Assembly: GCA_038106185.1 (NCBI GenBank) | Contig: JAYODE010000005.1 | Span: 1-64,000, forward strand | Length of the DNA stretch: 64,000 bases | Source of the DNA: UBA4582 sp038106185 | GTDB taxonomy: Bacteria > Pseudomonadota > Gammaproteobacteria > Pseudomonadales > Azotimanducaceae | Reading direction: 5' to 3' | Shown here: in pieces, positions 15,325-23,630 of the stretch | How the letters are laid out: each line of letters starts with the position of its first letter | Numbering within the stretch: position 1 is the stretch's first letter | Program-made: the position numbers and the translations under genes | Notes under the pieces: generated by a model | Database searches by the model: none | What the model was told of the DNA's origin: nothing | The model's input: only the letters and a program-made list of their open reading frames with translations

Positions 15325-16122
15325 TTAGCCGACCCGCAGACTTTGTCCGCCATCAACCGGTAGGTTAACACCTGTGATAAATCCCGCTTCATCGCTGGCC
15401 AGAAACAAGGCTGCGTGGGCCACATCCCAGGCAGTCCCCATCTTTTTGCCCAGTGGTACTCGCGCGTCTCGTGCCGCGATAACCTCTTCTCGAGACTTGC
15501 CAGTGGACTCAGTATAGCCTTCGACGGCCATGGGCGTATTCATCAAGCCCGGCAGAATCGTGTTGGCGCGAATACCGTATCTGGCATTACCCATGGCGAT
15601 ATTCTGGGTCAAGGCCAGGATCGCCGCCTTGGAAGTCTTATAGGCCACCATGCCGGTTGCGGCCCAGGCAGCGACTGATGAAATATTGATAATAACGCCG
15701 CTGTTTTGCGCTCGCATAACGGGAATGACATGCTTGCAGGTCAGCAGCATGCTGGTCAGATTGACTGTCATGATATTCTCCCAGGCGTCCAGGCTGATGG
15801 ACGTAGCGCCGCGGTCACCGGCGCCGATGCCCACATTGTTGTGCAGTATGTCGATGCGACCATAACGATCCTGACAAGTCTGCACCATGGCGCGGCACTG
15901 GGCCTCGTCAGTGACGTCCATGATCCAGACCGAGGCTTCAAAGCCTTCGGCCGTGATCATCTGTTGAGTTGCCATCGCGGACGACTCGTCCCGGTCAATT
16001 ATCATGACCTTGGCGCCTTCTCGGGCAAACAGAATAGCCGTGGCTCGGCCGTTACCGATCGTGGTGCCGGGGGTCTGGCCTGCGCCAGTGACGATGGCGA
16101 CTTTATCTTTCAAGCGCTGCAT
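15325..16122 (-). CDS. SDR family NAD(P)-dependent oxidoreductase
   Basis: A 265-residue short-chain dehydrogenase. The cofactor loop is enlarged: TGAGQTPGTTIGNGRA instead of the usual compact TGxxxGxG. An acidic IIDRDE after the second strand suggests NAD preference. NNVGIG and the catalytic AYKTSK (YxxxK) are present, and the end is INLPVDGGQSL-like. The start at 16122 has AGGAA upstream and removes a non-conserved extension that would run through the upstream 11-bp array. With the crotonase gene it may form a small fatty-acid-type operon (inference). Confidence 0.92.
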   Translation of the reverse strand: MQRLKDKVAIVTGAGQTPGTTIGNGRATAILFAREGAKVMIIDRDESSAMATQQMITAEGFEASVWIMDVTDEAQCRAMVQTCQDRYGRIDILHNNVGIGAGDRGATSISLDAWENIMTVNLTSMLLTCKHVIPVMRAQNSGVIINISSVAAWAATGMVAYKTSKAAILALTQNIAMGNARYGIRANTILPGLMNTPMAVEGYTESTGKSREEVIAARDARVPLGKKMGTAWDVAHAALFLASDEAGFITGVNLPVDGGQSLRVG

Positions 16123-16167
16123 GGGGTCTATTCCTAAAAAGCGGCTGCTGAGGGTCAGAGGTCCTGG

Positions 16168-16222
16168 GAGTTTCGAACGAGTTTCGAACAAGTTTCGAAC
16201 AAGTTTCGAACAAGTTTCGAAC
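16168..16222. repeat. Tandem array, 11 bp x 5
   Basis: Two units of gagtttcgaac followed by three of aagtttcgaac. Each unit holds the palindrome ttcgaa, so the palindrome recurs about once per helical turn. It lies just upstream of the dehydrogenase start (minus strand), in its leader or promoter. Confidence 0.95.
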
Positions 16223-16429
16223 AAGGGTGCCGTTGATTGGACGGCTATTGTCGTTATGCTTCGTTGGATCTCGCCTCAACAGAGTCGGTTGCTGTGTATC
16301 GGTTCCAGTCTATTGGCCGAACGCCAGGACCAGTTTTATCGTGATTGATGTCATCCTGGCAAGCATTGTCTGATTTTCAGGTCTTCAGTGCAGGTCTGGG
16401 TTTTGCCGCCGGTTGTCCTGGCGGCGGAT

Positions 16430-17179
16430 TCAGCTTTGCTGTTCTTCTGCGACGCGAGAGCGAATCAGCTCCTGTACCTGCAGGGTGAGCTCCGCGGCAG
16501 AGGTATCAACAAAGGTCGTTGGCTCAATCGGCGCCAGGATCTCAAGTCGCACTCGCGTGCTGCCATGAAAGTTCAGACTGTTCTTCGGCACAGCATTCTT
16601 TGAGCCATTGATAACGATGGGCAAAATAGGTAGCCCCAAGCGTTTGGCAAGCACGAAGGCGCCTTCCTTGAAGGGCCGCATCTTGCCCGAGGTGGAACGA
16701 GTACCTTCTGGAAAGAGATAGACCGAGCTGCCCTTTTGCAGGTGTTCAGTGCACCTGCTGTACATTGCCTTGATGCTGGTCTTACTGCCGCGTTCGAGGC
16801 GCACATATTGATTCAAGATCATATTCCAGCCGATCAGCGGGATGAGAAAAATCTCAGCTTTGGAAACCCACTTGAAGTGCGTGAAGAGGGTGAAAGCGAC
16901 CAGTATATCTACCAGTGATTGATGATTGGAGACGATGATATAGGTCTTGCCCGGGTCTATCTTATCGCGTCCGATGGTTGTGACGGACCAGGGTGGAAAG
17001 ATCCAGATATACAGGCTGGCCCAGAAGCAAGTGAACTGGTGGAGCAACCAAAGGCGCTGGTCGAACGGGTAAGTCAGCAACCGAATGAGCAGGGCGATCA
17101 GGAAAAACACGGTTGAACTTGTGAAGACGAAGGTGATGTAGAGTATCGCAATGAGCCTGTTGGCCAGAGAGTTCAGCAT
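16430..17179 (-). CDS. plsC: 1-acyl-sn-glycerol-3-phosphate acyltransferase
   Basis: A 249-residue membrane acyltransferase that makes phosphatidic acid from lysophosphatidic acid. The N-terminus has one or two membrane helices (ILYITFVFTSSTVFFLIALLI). Motif I is NHQSLVD (HX4D), motif II includes RLERGS, motif III is FPEGTRS, and motif IV is LPILPIVINGS. The start at 17179 gives the common family length; no good ribosome binding site is seen, and further upstream starts exist. The 5' flank runs into an assembly gap about 100 bases away. Confidence 0.92.
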   Translation of the reverse strand: MLNSLANRLIAILYITFVFTSSTVFFLIALLIRLLTYPFDQRLWLLHQFTCFWASLYIWIFPPWSVTTIGRDKIDPGKTYIIVSNHQSLVDILVAFTLFTHFKWVSKAEIFLIPLIGWNMILNQYVRLERGSKTSIKAMYSRCTEHLQKGSSVYLFPEGTRSTSGKMRPFKEGAFVLAKRLGLPILPIVINGSKNAVPKNSLNFHGSTRVRLEILAPIEPTTFVDTSAAELTLQVQELIRSRVAEEQQS

Positions 17180-17286
17180 GCGAAAGGGCCAGCGCCGGGA
17201 CGGGTTGCGGAGTGTAACATGGCGCAGTTGGGAATGAGTGGAGGTTTGCTGCAAAGCGTAATTATTCTTGACTCAGTGGTCGTGGG

Positions 17287-17386
17287 NNNNNNNNNNNNNN
17301 NNNNNNNNNNNNNNNNNNNNNNNNNNNNNNNNNNNNNNNNNNNNNNNNNNNNNNNNNNNNNNNNNNNNNNNNNNNNNNNNNNNNNN
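17287..17386. other. Assembly gap (100 N)
   Basis: A run of exactly 100 N between plsC and the TRAP operon. Unlike the other four gaps, no tandem repeat is visible on either flank. True size and content are unknown; the promoter of the TRAP operon may lie in it. Confidence 0.95.
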
Positions 17387-17464
17387 GTGGATGCATTCGA
17401 CTTAACCCGCCTGCTCAGATGGGCTACAATGCTGGCTCAACCCAGCTAGGCAATACGACAGCAG

Positions 17465-18337
17465 ATGAGCAGTTTTATTCGATTCTTTAAGTGGCGATTG
17501 GGCAGATCGCTGGGTCTGGCAGCCCTGTTGCTGATGGGTGGCTGCGCCACAGTCACCAGTTCGCTGACTTCAAGGATGGCGAGCGACCTGGCGGGTTCGA
17601 TCATGAACAGTTCTGATGTTGAGACCATTCGCGAAGGGGTGCCGGCCTATCTGATCATGATTGACAGCTTTTTGCGCAGCAGTCCCGACGATGAAAAACT
17701 GTTGCTCGCGGCTTCCAGTCTGAATGGCGCCTTCAGTGCCTTTACGGTGGATGAGCGGGCCAAGCTGCTGACCGATAAGGCACTGGATTACGCGTTGCAG
17801 GCCGCCTGTGTCAATGACGCCAATCTGTGTGCGCTTCGAAGCCTTGAATTTGCCGAGTTTCAGCGCCGAGTCGACGGTCTGAGGCCCAATCAGGTGCCGG
17901 TGATGTACGCGGTTGCGGTGGCTTGGACGGGGTGGCTGCAGGCCCACAGTGATGATTGGAATGCCATCGCCGAGCTTTCAAGGGTCAAGTCCCTGATGAC
18001 TCGCGTACTGAGCCTTGACGAGCGCTGGGAGCTGGGCGGACCACACCTGTATATGGGTGGTCTTGAGACGATTTTACCGGCTTCGATGGGGGGCAAGCCA
18101 GAGGTGGGTCGCATGCATTTTGAACGCGCCATCGAGATCGCGGATGGTCAGTACCTGATGACGAAAGTGATCTTTGCTGAACAGTATGCCAAGCTCACCT
18201 TTGATAAGGACTTGTATGATCAATTGCTGACGGAGGTGCTGGCTGCCAATCCGGTTGTAGAAGGCATGACGTTGACCAATGTCCTCGCGCAGCAGCGAGC
18301 CAGGGTATTGCTGGCTGAGTCGGACGATTATTTTTAG
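17465..18337 (+). CDS. tatT: TRAP transporter T-component lipoprotein
   Basis: A 290-residue outer-membrane-type lipoprotein. The signal peptide ends in the lipobox LMGGC (Cys near residue 26). The rest is helical and repeat-like, consistent with the TPR-fold TatT family first described as the TRAP partner in Treponema. In that family a trimer of TatT binds the substrate-binding protein TatP. The presence of DctP, DctQ and DctM genes directly downstream in the same direction supports the assignment. The ligand is unknown; a hydrophobic organic acid has been proposed for such systems. Confidence 0.87.
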   Translation: MSSFIRFFKWRLGRSLGLAALLLMGGCATVTSSLTSRMASDLAGSIMNSSDVETIREGVPAYLIMIDSFLRSSPDDEKLLLAASSLNGAFSAFTVDERAKLLTDKALDYALQAACVNDANLCALRSLEFAEFQRRVDGLRPNQVPVMYAVAVAWTGWLQAHSDDWNAIAELSRVKSLMTRVLSLDERWELGGPHLYMGGLETILPASMGGKPEVGRMHFERAIEIADGQYLMTKVIFAEQYAKLTFDKDLYDQLLTEVLAANPVVEGMTLTNVLAQQRARVLLAESDDYF

Positions 18338-18380
18338 ACCATGACCCCGGGTTGTGGCTTTGTTGCCAAGGAACCAATGA

Positions 18381-19412
18381 ATGAATAACAACAAGATAGC
18401 CAGCCTGCTCCTGGCGCCTCTGCTGATGCTTGCGAGCGCGTTTTATGCCCATTCGGCAGCGGCCACTACTTTCAAGATTGCCACCGTCTCTCCGGACGGG
18501 CTGGGGTGGATGAAGAAGCTTCGAGATGGCACCCAATTAATTCAGACGCGAACCGAGGGTCGAGTGAAATTCAAGATCTACCCCGGTGGCGTGCAGGGTG
18601 ACGATTTCACCGTTTTGCGGAAAATGCGTATCGGCCAGCTGCAGGGCGGTGCTGTTGCTGCCAGTACCCTGACGCGTTTCTATCCGGACCTGCAGGTCTA
18701 TAACATGCCGCTGCAATTTCGTGACCAGACAGAAGTTGACTATGTGCGGGCACGAATGGATGCACAGATTATCAGCGGCCTTGACGCGGGTGGTATCGTC
18801 TCCTTCAGCCTGGCAGAGACAGGATTTGCTTATATGATGACCAATACGCCGGTTGCCAGTATCGATGATCTGAAACAGATTAAAGCCTGGGTGCCGGATG
18901 GCGACCCGATTTCCGCCAAGCTCATCAAATCCTTTGGCATCAGCCCCATTCCCCTGGGGCTGCCCGATGTTCTGGCCGGCCTGCAAACTGGTTTGATCGA
19001 TGCGGTTGCGGTACCGCCCATCGTCGCCCTGGCGCTGCAGTGGCATAACCACGTGAAGTATGTGACTCGACTGCCCCTGATGTATATTTACTCCATGCTG
19101 GCGCTTGACAAAGCGGCCTTTGAGAAGCTTTCTGTAGCCGACCAGGCGGTGGTACGTGAAGTGCTTAACGGCGTGTTCGCTGAGATTGACGCGGATAATC
19201 GTCAGGACAACGTCAAGGCCTATGAGGCATTGCTGGCTCAGGGGCTTAAAGAGATCAAGCCGACGGCTGAGCAGCTGTTGAGCTGGCGTGCCCAGGCGGA
19301 CTTGTCGGTAGGGCAGGTCAAAGGCGATGGCGTCAGTCAGGCTAGTCTGGATTTAATTCAGCAATACTTGCAGCAGTCCAGAGAGTTGAACCAGTCCGGC
19401 GCTGCCCGTTAG
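18381..19412 (+). CDS. dctP: TRAP transporter substrate-binding protein DctP
   Basis: A 343-residue periplasmic solute-binding protein with a Sec signal peptide (MLASAFYAHSAAA cleavage region). The pattern is typical of the DctP family, including FKIATVSPDGLGWMKKL near the N-terminus, GRVKFKIYPGGVQG, and the DLKQIKAWVPDG segment where the ligand-binding Arg often lies; here no arginine is obvious in that strand. It follows tatT by 43 bases, and the DctQ gene starts 11 bases after it. The substrate cannot be inferred. Confidence 0.92.
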   Translation: MNNNKIASLLLAPLLMLASAFYAHSAAATTFKIATVSPDGLGWMKKLRDGTQLIQTRTEGRVKFKIYPGGVQGDDFTVLRKMRIGQLQGGAVAASTLTRFYPDLQVYNMPLQFRDQTEVDYVRARMDAQIISGLDAGGIVSFSLAETGFAYMMTNTPVASIDDLKQIKAWVPDGDPISAKLIKSFGISPIPLGLPDVLAGLQTGLIDAVAVPPIVALALQWHNHVKYVTRLPLMYIYSMLALDKAAFEKLSVADQAVVREVLNGVFAEIDADNRQDNVKAYEALLAQGLKEIKPTAEQLLSWRAQADLSVGQVKGDGVSQASLDLIQQYLQQSRELNQSGAAR

Positions 19413-19423
19413 TCCGGCGTCAT

Positions 19424-19903
19424 ATGAAACTACTCCGCCTACTCCATCGAACGGAAGACGCGCTGCTGGTGTTGGCATTACTTGCCATGTTGTCGCTCGC
19501 GCTGTTGCAGATAGTCCTGCGTAATGGTTTTGACTCGGGCATGCTCTGGGCGGAGTCCTTTACCAGAATACTGGTATTGTGGGTCGCGATGCTGGGCGCC
19601 ATGGTGGCGACGCGCGAAAATAATCACATCAGCATTGATGCAGTCTCTCGCTATCTGCCGCTGCAATGGCGGTCCTATGTCTCGGTAGTTACCCGCCTGA
19701 TAGCCGCAGTGGTTTGCGCGGTGGTCGCCTGGTATTCGTTTGAGTTTGTTCGGTTTGAATATGAGGACCAGACCCTGGCCTTTGCCAGTGTTCCCAATTG
19801 GATGTGCCAGCTAATCTTGCCTGCTGGCTTCGCCATCATGAGTGCGAGGTTTCTGTTATTGGTTCTCAAGGCCCTGCGGGTAGCTGTGCAGGGTGGCACC
19901 TGA
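19424..19903 (+). CDS. dctQ: TRAP transporter small permease DctQ
   Basis: A 159-residue four-helix membrane protein of the DctQ family. Recognisable are the N-terminal helix ALLVLALLAMLSLALLQIVLR, the WAESFTRILVLWVAMLGA segment and the ENNHISID signature. It couples DctP docking to the large permease. Its stop codon overlaps the start of dctM by one base (TGATG), which indicates translational coupling. Confidence 0.93.
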   Translation: MKLLRLLHRTEDALLVLALLAMLSLALLQIVLRNGFDSGMLWAESFTRILVLWVAMLGAMVATRENNHISIDAVSRYLPLQWRSYVSVVTRLIAAVVCAVVAWYSFEFVRFEYEDQTLAFASVPNWMCQLILPAGFAIMSARFLLLVLKALRVAVQGGT

Positions 19904-21186
19904 TGCCGTCGCTGCTGAGTCTACTGGTCGGGTTTGCCGCGTTGCTGGGAGCCCCCCTGTTTGTGGTGATTCTGGCTGGCGCCATGTTGGGTTTTTATGT
20001 GGCCGAGATACCGCTGACCGTCATTCCCATCGAAATCTATCGCCTCATCGATACGCCACTGCTGCTGGCGTTACCGCTGTTTACCTTTTCCGGTTATGTG
20101 CTTGCCGAGAGTCGCTTGTCCCTGCGTCTGGTGCATCTGACCCAGGTCTTCCTGGGTTGGTTGCCCGGTGGCCTGGCGGTGGTCGCTTTCGTCACCTGTG
20201 CGTTCTTTACCGCGTTCACCGGCGCGTCGGGTGTAACTATCGTTGCGGTCGGCGCATTATTGTTGCCGGCTCTGGTACAGGCGGGCTATCCAGAAAAATT
20301 TAGCCTCGGTCTGGTGACCACCTCTGGCAGTCTGGGACTATTGCTGGCGCCGTCTTTGCCGCTGATTCTGTACGGCGTCATCGTTCAGCAGATGGACCTG
20401 CCGCAGCCCTTCACGATTCAGGAGCTCTTTATTGCCGGGACGCTGCCGGCGCTGTTAATGATCGTCTTACTGACGATCTATAGTATCTGGGTGACTCGAG
20501 GCGCACCCATTGCGCGGGGCAGCTATACGCGCGCGGACGCGCTGGCAGCCATCAAGGCTTCTCGCTGGGAAATTCCCATGCCCATTCTGGTGCTGGGAGG
20601 TATCTATTCGGGCTACTTCGCCGTCTCGGAGGCCGCCGCCGTAACCGCATTCTATGTGCTGCTGGTGGAAGTTTTTATTCATGGTGAGGTGAAGGTCAAG
20701 TCCTTGCCGAAGATCATTCGCGAGTCGATGGTCATGGTCGGCGGCATTCTGCTGATACTCGGCGTATCACTGGCTTTTACCAATTACCTGATCGATGCAG
20801 AGGTACCCCAAGCCCTGTTTGCCTGGATCCAAACCTTTGTCAGTGACAAACTGACCTTTCTGATTCTGCTCAACATTGTTCTGCTGGTATTGGGCGCTAT
20901 ATTGGATATCTTTTCGGCGCTGGTGATCATGATTCCATTGATCGTGCCCATAGCCCTCGGGTTTGGGGTGGATCCGGTGCATCTGGGCATTATCTTCCTG
21001 GCGAACATGCAGATCGGCTATTTTACGCCGCCGATTGGTATGAATTTGTTTATCGCCAGTTACCGGTTCAAGCGTTCAATTACAGAGCTTTACCGAGCGA
21101 CCCTGCCTTTTATGGCGGTGCTGATCATCGCGTTATTGATCATTACCTATGTGCCGGCTGTGAGCCTGGTATTTCTGGACCGTTAG
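19903..21186 (+). CDS. dctM: TRAP transporter large permease DctM
   Basis: A 427-residue sodium-coupled permease with about a dozen hydrophobic segments. Family motifs include LPLFTFSGYVLAES near 55, the CAFFTAFTGASGVTIVAVGA hairpin region, and NMQIGYFTPPIGMNLF near the C-terminus. The ATG at 19903 overlaps the dctQ stop and matches the family N-terminus. It is the last gene of the tatT-dctP-dctQ-dctM operon. No clear terminator is seen in the 126 bases that follow. Confidence 0.95.
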   Translation: MPSLLSLLVGFAALLGAPLFVVILAGAMLGFYVAEIPLTVIPIEIYRLIDTPLLLALPLFTFSGYVLAESRLSLRLVHLTQVFLGWLPGGLAVVAFVTCAFFTAFTGASGVTIVAVGALLLPALVQAGYPEKFSLGLVTTSGSLGLLLAPSLPLILYGVIVQQMDLPQPFTIQELFIAGTLPALLMIVLLTIYSIWVTRGAPIARGSYTRADALAAIKASRWEIPMPILVLGGIYSGYFAVSEAAAVTAFYVLLVEVFIHGEVKVKSLPKIIRESMVMVGGILLILGVSLAFTNYLIDAEVPQALFAWIQTFVSDKLTFLILLNIVLLVLGAILDIFSALVIMIPLIVPIALGFGVDPVHLGIIFLANMQIGYFTPPIGMNLFIASYRFKRSITELYRATLPFMAVLIIALLIITYVPAVSLVFLDR

Positions 21187-21312
21187 CCCCTGAGAGATCA
21201 GGACACGATGTCTGGATAGAAAAATAAAAGTCAACAAATACAATAATCTATAGCTCAATTCTCATCCTGATTGTCAGTATTCAGTGTCAACCTTAGATAG
21301 CAATATCAGGTT

Positions 21313-22902
21313 TCAATAGCCGCCGGCCAAGCCCTCTTTGCGGTGGTCAGAAGCGGCGCAGTAGCCAGTGGGCAGTTTGTAGATCAGTTGCGCACCACCA
21401 AACAGGTGTTCTGGGTTGTTCAGCAGCACCGGGTGCCCCGTGTCTTGCAAGCGCTGAGTCACGGCTGGCTCGAAGCCGTCTTCGAGACAAACACTGCCAT
21501 CCTCCTGAAGATACCAGCGCGGCGCATCAGAGGCGGCCTGAGGGTTTTGGTGATGAAGCATCACCCTGACCATCATCTGTAAGTGTCCTTGGGCTTGCAT
21601 GTGCCCGCCCATGACTCCGAAACTCATCACGGGTTTGCCAGCGGCCATAACAAAGCCCGGAATGATGGTGTGATAGGGGCGCTTGTTGCCGGCGACCTGG
21701 TTGGGATGGCCCGACTCCAGGGTGAATCCGGATCCTCGATTCTGCAGACTGATGCCGGTACCCTTCGGTACAATGCCAGAACCAAAGCCTCGATAATTAG
21801 ACTGAATCATCGACACCATCATACCGTTGGCGTCGGCTGTCGTGAGATAAACTGTGTCCGGTGCCGCGCCCAGAGCGGTCGGTTGCAGATTGACGTGATC
21901 CAGACGAATCTCGCTGGCGCGCTGCCGCAGATAGGCGGGGTCCAGCAACTGTGCCGGTGTAACCCGCATCGACTGGATATCTGCCAGGTGCCTTTCAACC
22001 TCGGCATAAGCGATACGACAAGACTCGATTTGAAGGTGTGCCGACTCAAAACTGTCGACCGAATAGTCTGCCAGCGGCAGGTGTTGACAGATCCCCAGCG
22101 CAATCAGGGCAAGCAGTCCCTGGCCATTAGGGGGTATTTCATGCAATTCACTCTGGGCAAACGACTGATGAATGGTGCCAACCCAATCAGCCCGGTGCAG
22201 CGCCAGATCCTCCATAGACAAGGCGCCACCGGCGTGTTTTGCGGCATTGACCATGGCTGCCGCCAGTTCGCCTTGGTAGAAGGCGTGGCCGTGACTGTTG
22301 GCTATCTTCTCCAGGCTGTTCGCGTGATCCGGCAGATATACCCGCTCCCCAGTGAGGGGTGCACGTCCCTGTGGGCAGAAAGTCGAGAGAAAATCGGGAT
22401 AATCTCGAAAGCGAGCCGGAGCACCTTGCCAGTAATAAGCAGACTTGGGTCCCACCTGATAGCCGTGGCGAGCATAGCGGATCGCAGCTTCAAACAGCGC
22501 GTTGAAGGGCAGCCGGCCAAACTTCTCTGACATAGCCACCCAGGCGCTGACGGCGCCAGGTACTGTCACCGAGTCCCAACCCAGGGTTGGCATTTTCGAT
22601 TGACCTTTGAAACGCTCGGCTGACCAGGCTGCGGGTGAGCGTCCTGAGGCATTTAGACCGTGCAGCGCATTACCATCCCAGATAATGGCAAAGGCATCGC
22701 TGCCAATGCCATTATTGTTGGGCTCGACCACCGTCAGGGTGATGGCGCTGGCGAGCGCCGCATCGACCGCATTCCCTCCGGACTGCAAGGCATGCAGACC
22801 AGCCTGAGTAGCCAGGGGCTGCGAGGTGGCCACCACGTTGGCAGCCAATACTGGGGAGCGAGCGGAAGGGTAGGCGCATTGCCAGTCCAGATTATCAAAC
22901 AT
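21313..22902 (-). CDS. Gamma-glutamyltransferase family protein
   Basis: A 529-residue Ntn-hydrolase proenzyme of the GGT family. It starts with ATSQPLATQAGLHALQSGG and contains GGNAVDAALA and the NGIGSDAFAI segment. The autoprocessing and nucleophile threonine is expected in DTVYLTTADANGMMVS near residue 350. There is no signal peptide, so it is probably cytoplasmic, unlike periplasmic E. coli Ggt. Cytoplasmic homologues include YwrD-like and oxamate-amidohydrolase-like enzymes, so the substrate is open. It lies 49 bases downstream of a rhodanese gene and may be cotranscribed with it. Confidence 0.88.
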   Translation of the reverse strand: MFDNLDWQCAYPSARSPVLAANVVATSQPLATQAGLHALQSGGNAVDAALASAITLTVVEPNNNGIGSDAFAIIWDGNALHGLNASGRSPAAWSAERFKGQSKMPTLGWDSVTVPGAVSAWVAMSEKFGRLPFNALFEAAIRYARHGYQVGPKSAYYWQGAPARFRDYPDFLSTFCPQGRAPLTGERVYLPDHANSLEKIANSHGHAFYQGELAAAMVNAAKHAGGALSMEDLALHRADWVGTIHQSFAQSELHEIPPNGQGLLALIALGICQHLPLADYSVDSFESAHLQIESCRIAYAEVERHLADIQSMRVTPAQLLDPAYLRQRASEIRLDHVNLQPTALGAAPDTVYLTTADANGMMVSMIQSNYRGFGSGIVPKGTGISLQNRGSGFTLESGHPNQVAGNKRPYHTIIPGFVMAAGKPVMSFGVMGGHMQAQGHLQMMVRVMLHHQNPQAASDAPRWYLQEDGSVCLEDGFEPAVTQRLQDTGHPVLLNNPEHLFGGAQLIYKLPTGYCAASDHRKEGLAGGY

Positions 22903-22951
22903 CAGCGGATCACCTTGCGTGCGGTTATCGTAGGGCGTCGGCGCTTAGACC

Positions 22952-23356
22952 TCAGGCGGTCTTGGTGGCCACTGGCTCGATCGGTAAATCGGCCGCTTTC
23001 CAGGCGGTAAAGCCGCCAGCGATATGACAGACATTGTCCATGCCCATCTGTTGCAATGCCTGCGTGGCCAGCGCTGAACGCCAGGCCGACGCACAATACA
23101 GCACGTAGGTCTTGTTTTGCGCAAACACGTCGCGGTGATAGGGGCTGTCAGGATCGACCCAGAATTCAAGCATGCCTCGAGGGGCGTGAATAGCACCTTC
23201 GATCTTGCCTTCGCGCTGCAGTTCGCGAATATCGCGAATGTCGACGAAGACGGCTGTATCGGTTTTTAACAGGGCAGTTGCCTCGGTCAATGACAGGGTT
23301 TTGATTTCTTTCTCGGCTGCTGCGACCAGCGCCTTAACGCCTACCGTAATTGCCAT
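22952..23356 (-). CDS. Rhodanese-like domain protein
   Basis: A 134-residue single-domain rhodanese. The active-site loop is CASAWR with the persulfide-forming Cys near residue 88, preceded by a hydrophobic strand (TYVLYC). CDC25-like or other catalytic-dead variants are ruled out by the Cys. It has AGGAG well placed before ATG. It is a probable sulfurtransferase in sulfur or thiol metabolism; the acceptor is unknown. Its upstream region carries a 13-bp repeat that runs into an assembly gap. Confidence 0.9.
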   Translation of the reverse strand: MAITVGVKALVAAAEKEIKTLSLTEATALLKTDTAVFVDIRDIRELQREGKIEGAIHAPRGMLEFWVDPDSPYHRDVFAQNKTYVLYCASAWRSALATQALQQMGMDNVCHIAGGFTAWKAADLPIEPVATKTA

Positions 23357-23383
23357 ATCTGCTGCTCCTGATAAAGAAAAGAT

Positions 23384-23412
23384 AACTAAAAAGCTTAGCT
23401 AAAAAGCTTAAC
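23384..23412. repeat. Tandem array, 13 bp, cut by assembly gap
   Basis: Two 13-bp units (aactaaaaagctt, agctaaaaagctt) and the start of a third run directly into the N gap. The real array is probably longer. Confidence 0.85.
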
Positions 23413-23512
23413 NNNNNNNNNNNNNNNNNNNNNNNNNNNNNNNNNNNNNNNNNNNNNNNNNNNNNNNNNNNNNNNNNNNNNNNNNNNNNNNNNNNNNNNN
23501 NNNNNNNNNNNN
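23413..23512. other. Assembly gap (100 N)
   Basis: Exactly 100 N. The left flank is a 13-bp tandem array; the right flank shows no repeat. The gap separates the rhodanese gene from the ABC exporter pair, so the intergenic length is unknown. Confidence 0.95.
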
Positions 23513-23630
23513 TCGCCAAAGCCGGCTACCTGAGAATAGGCCATAAGCCGACTAAAAATAATGGCCCGGCGAAAATACTTGTGCCGACCAATCGCTTCAC
23601 TAAAGCAGTTCGATCAGACGAGATCAAGTG

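Noticed and set aside
16168..16222. gtttcgaac repeats considered as tRNA T-loop sequence
   Set aside because: No cloverleaf arms can be drawn around any copy.
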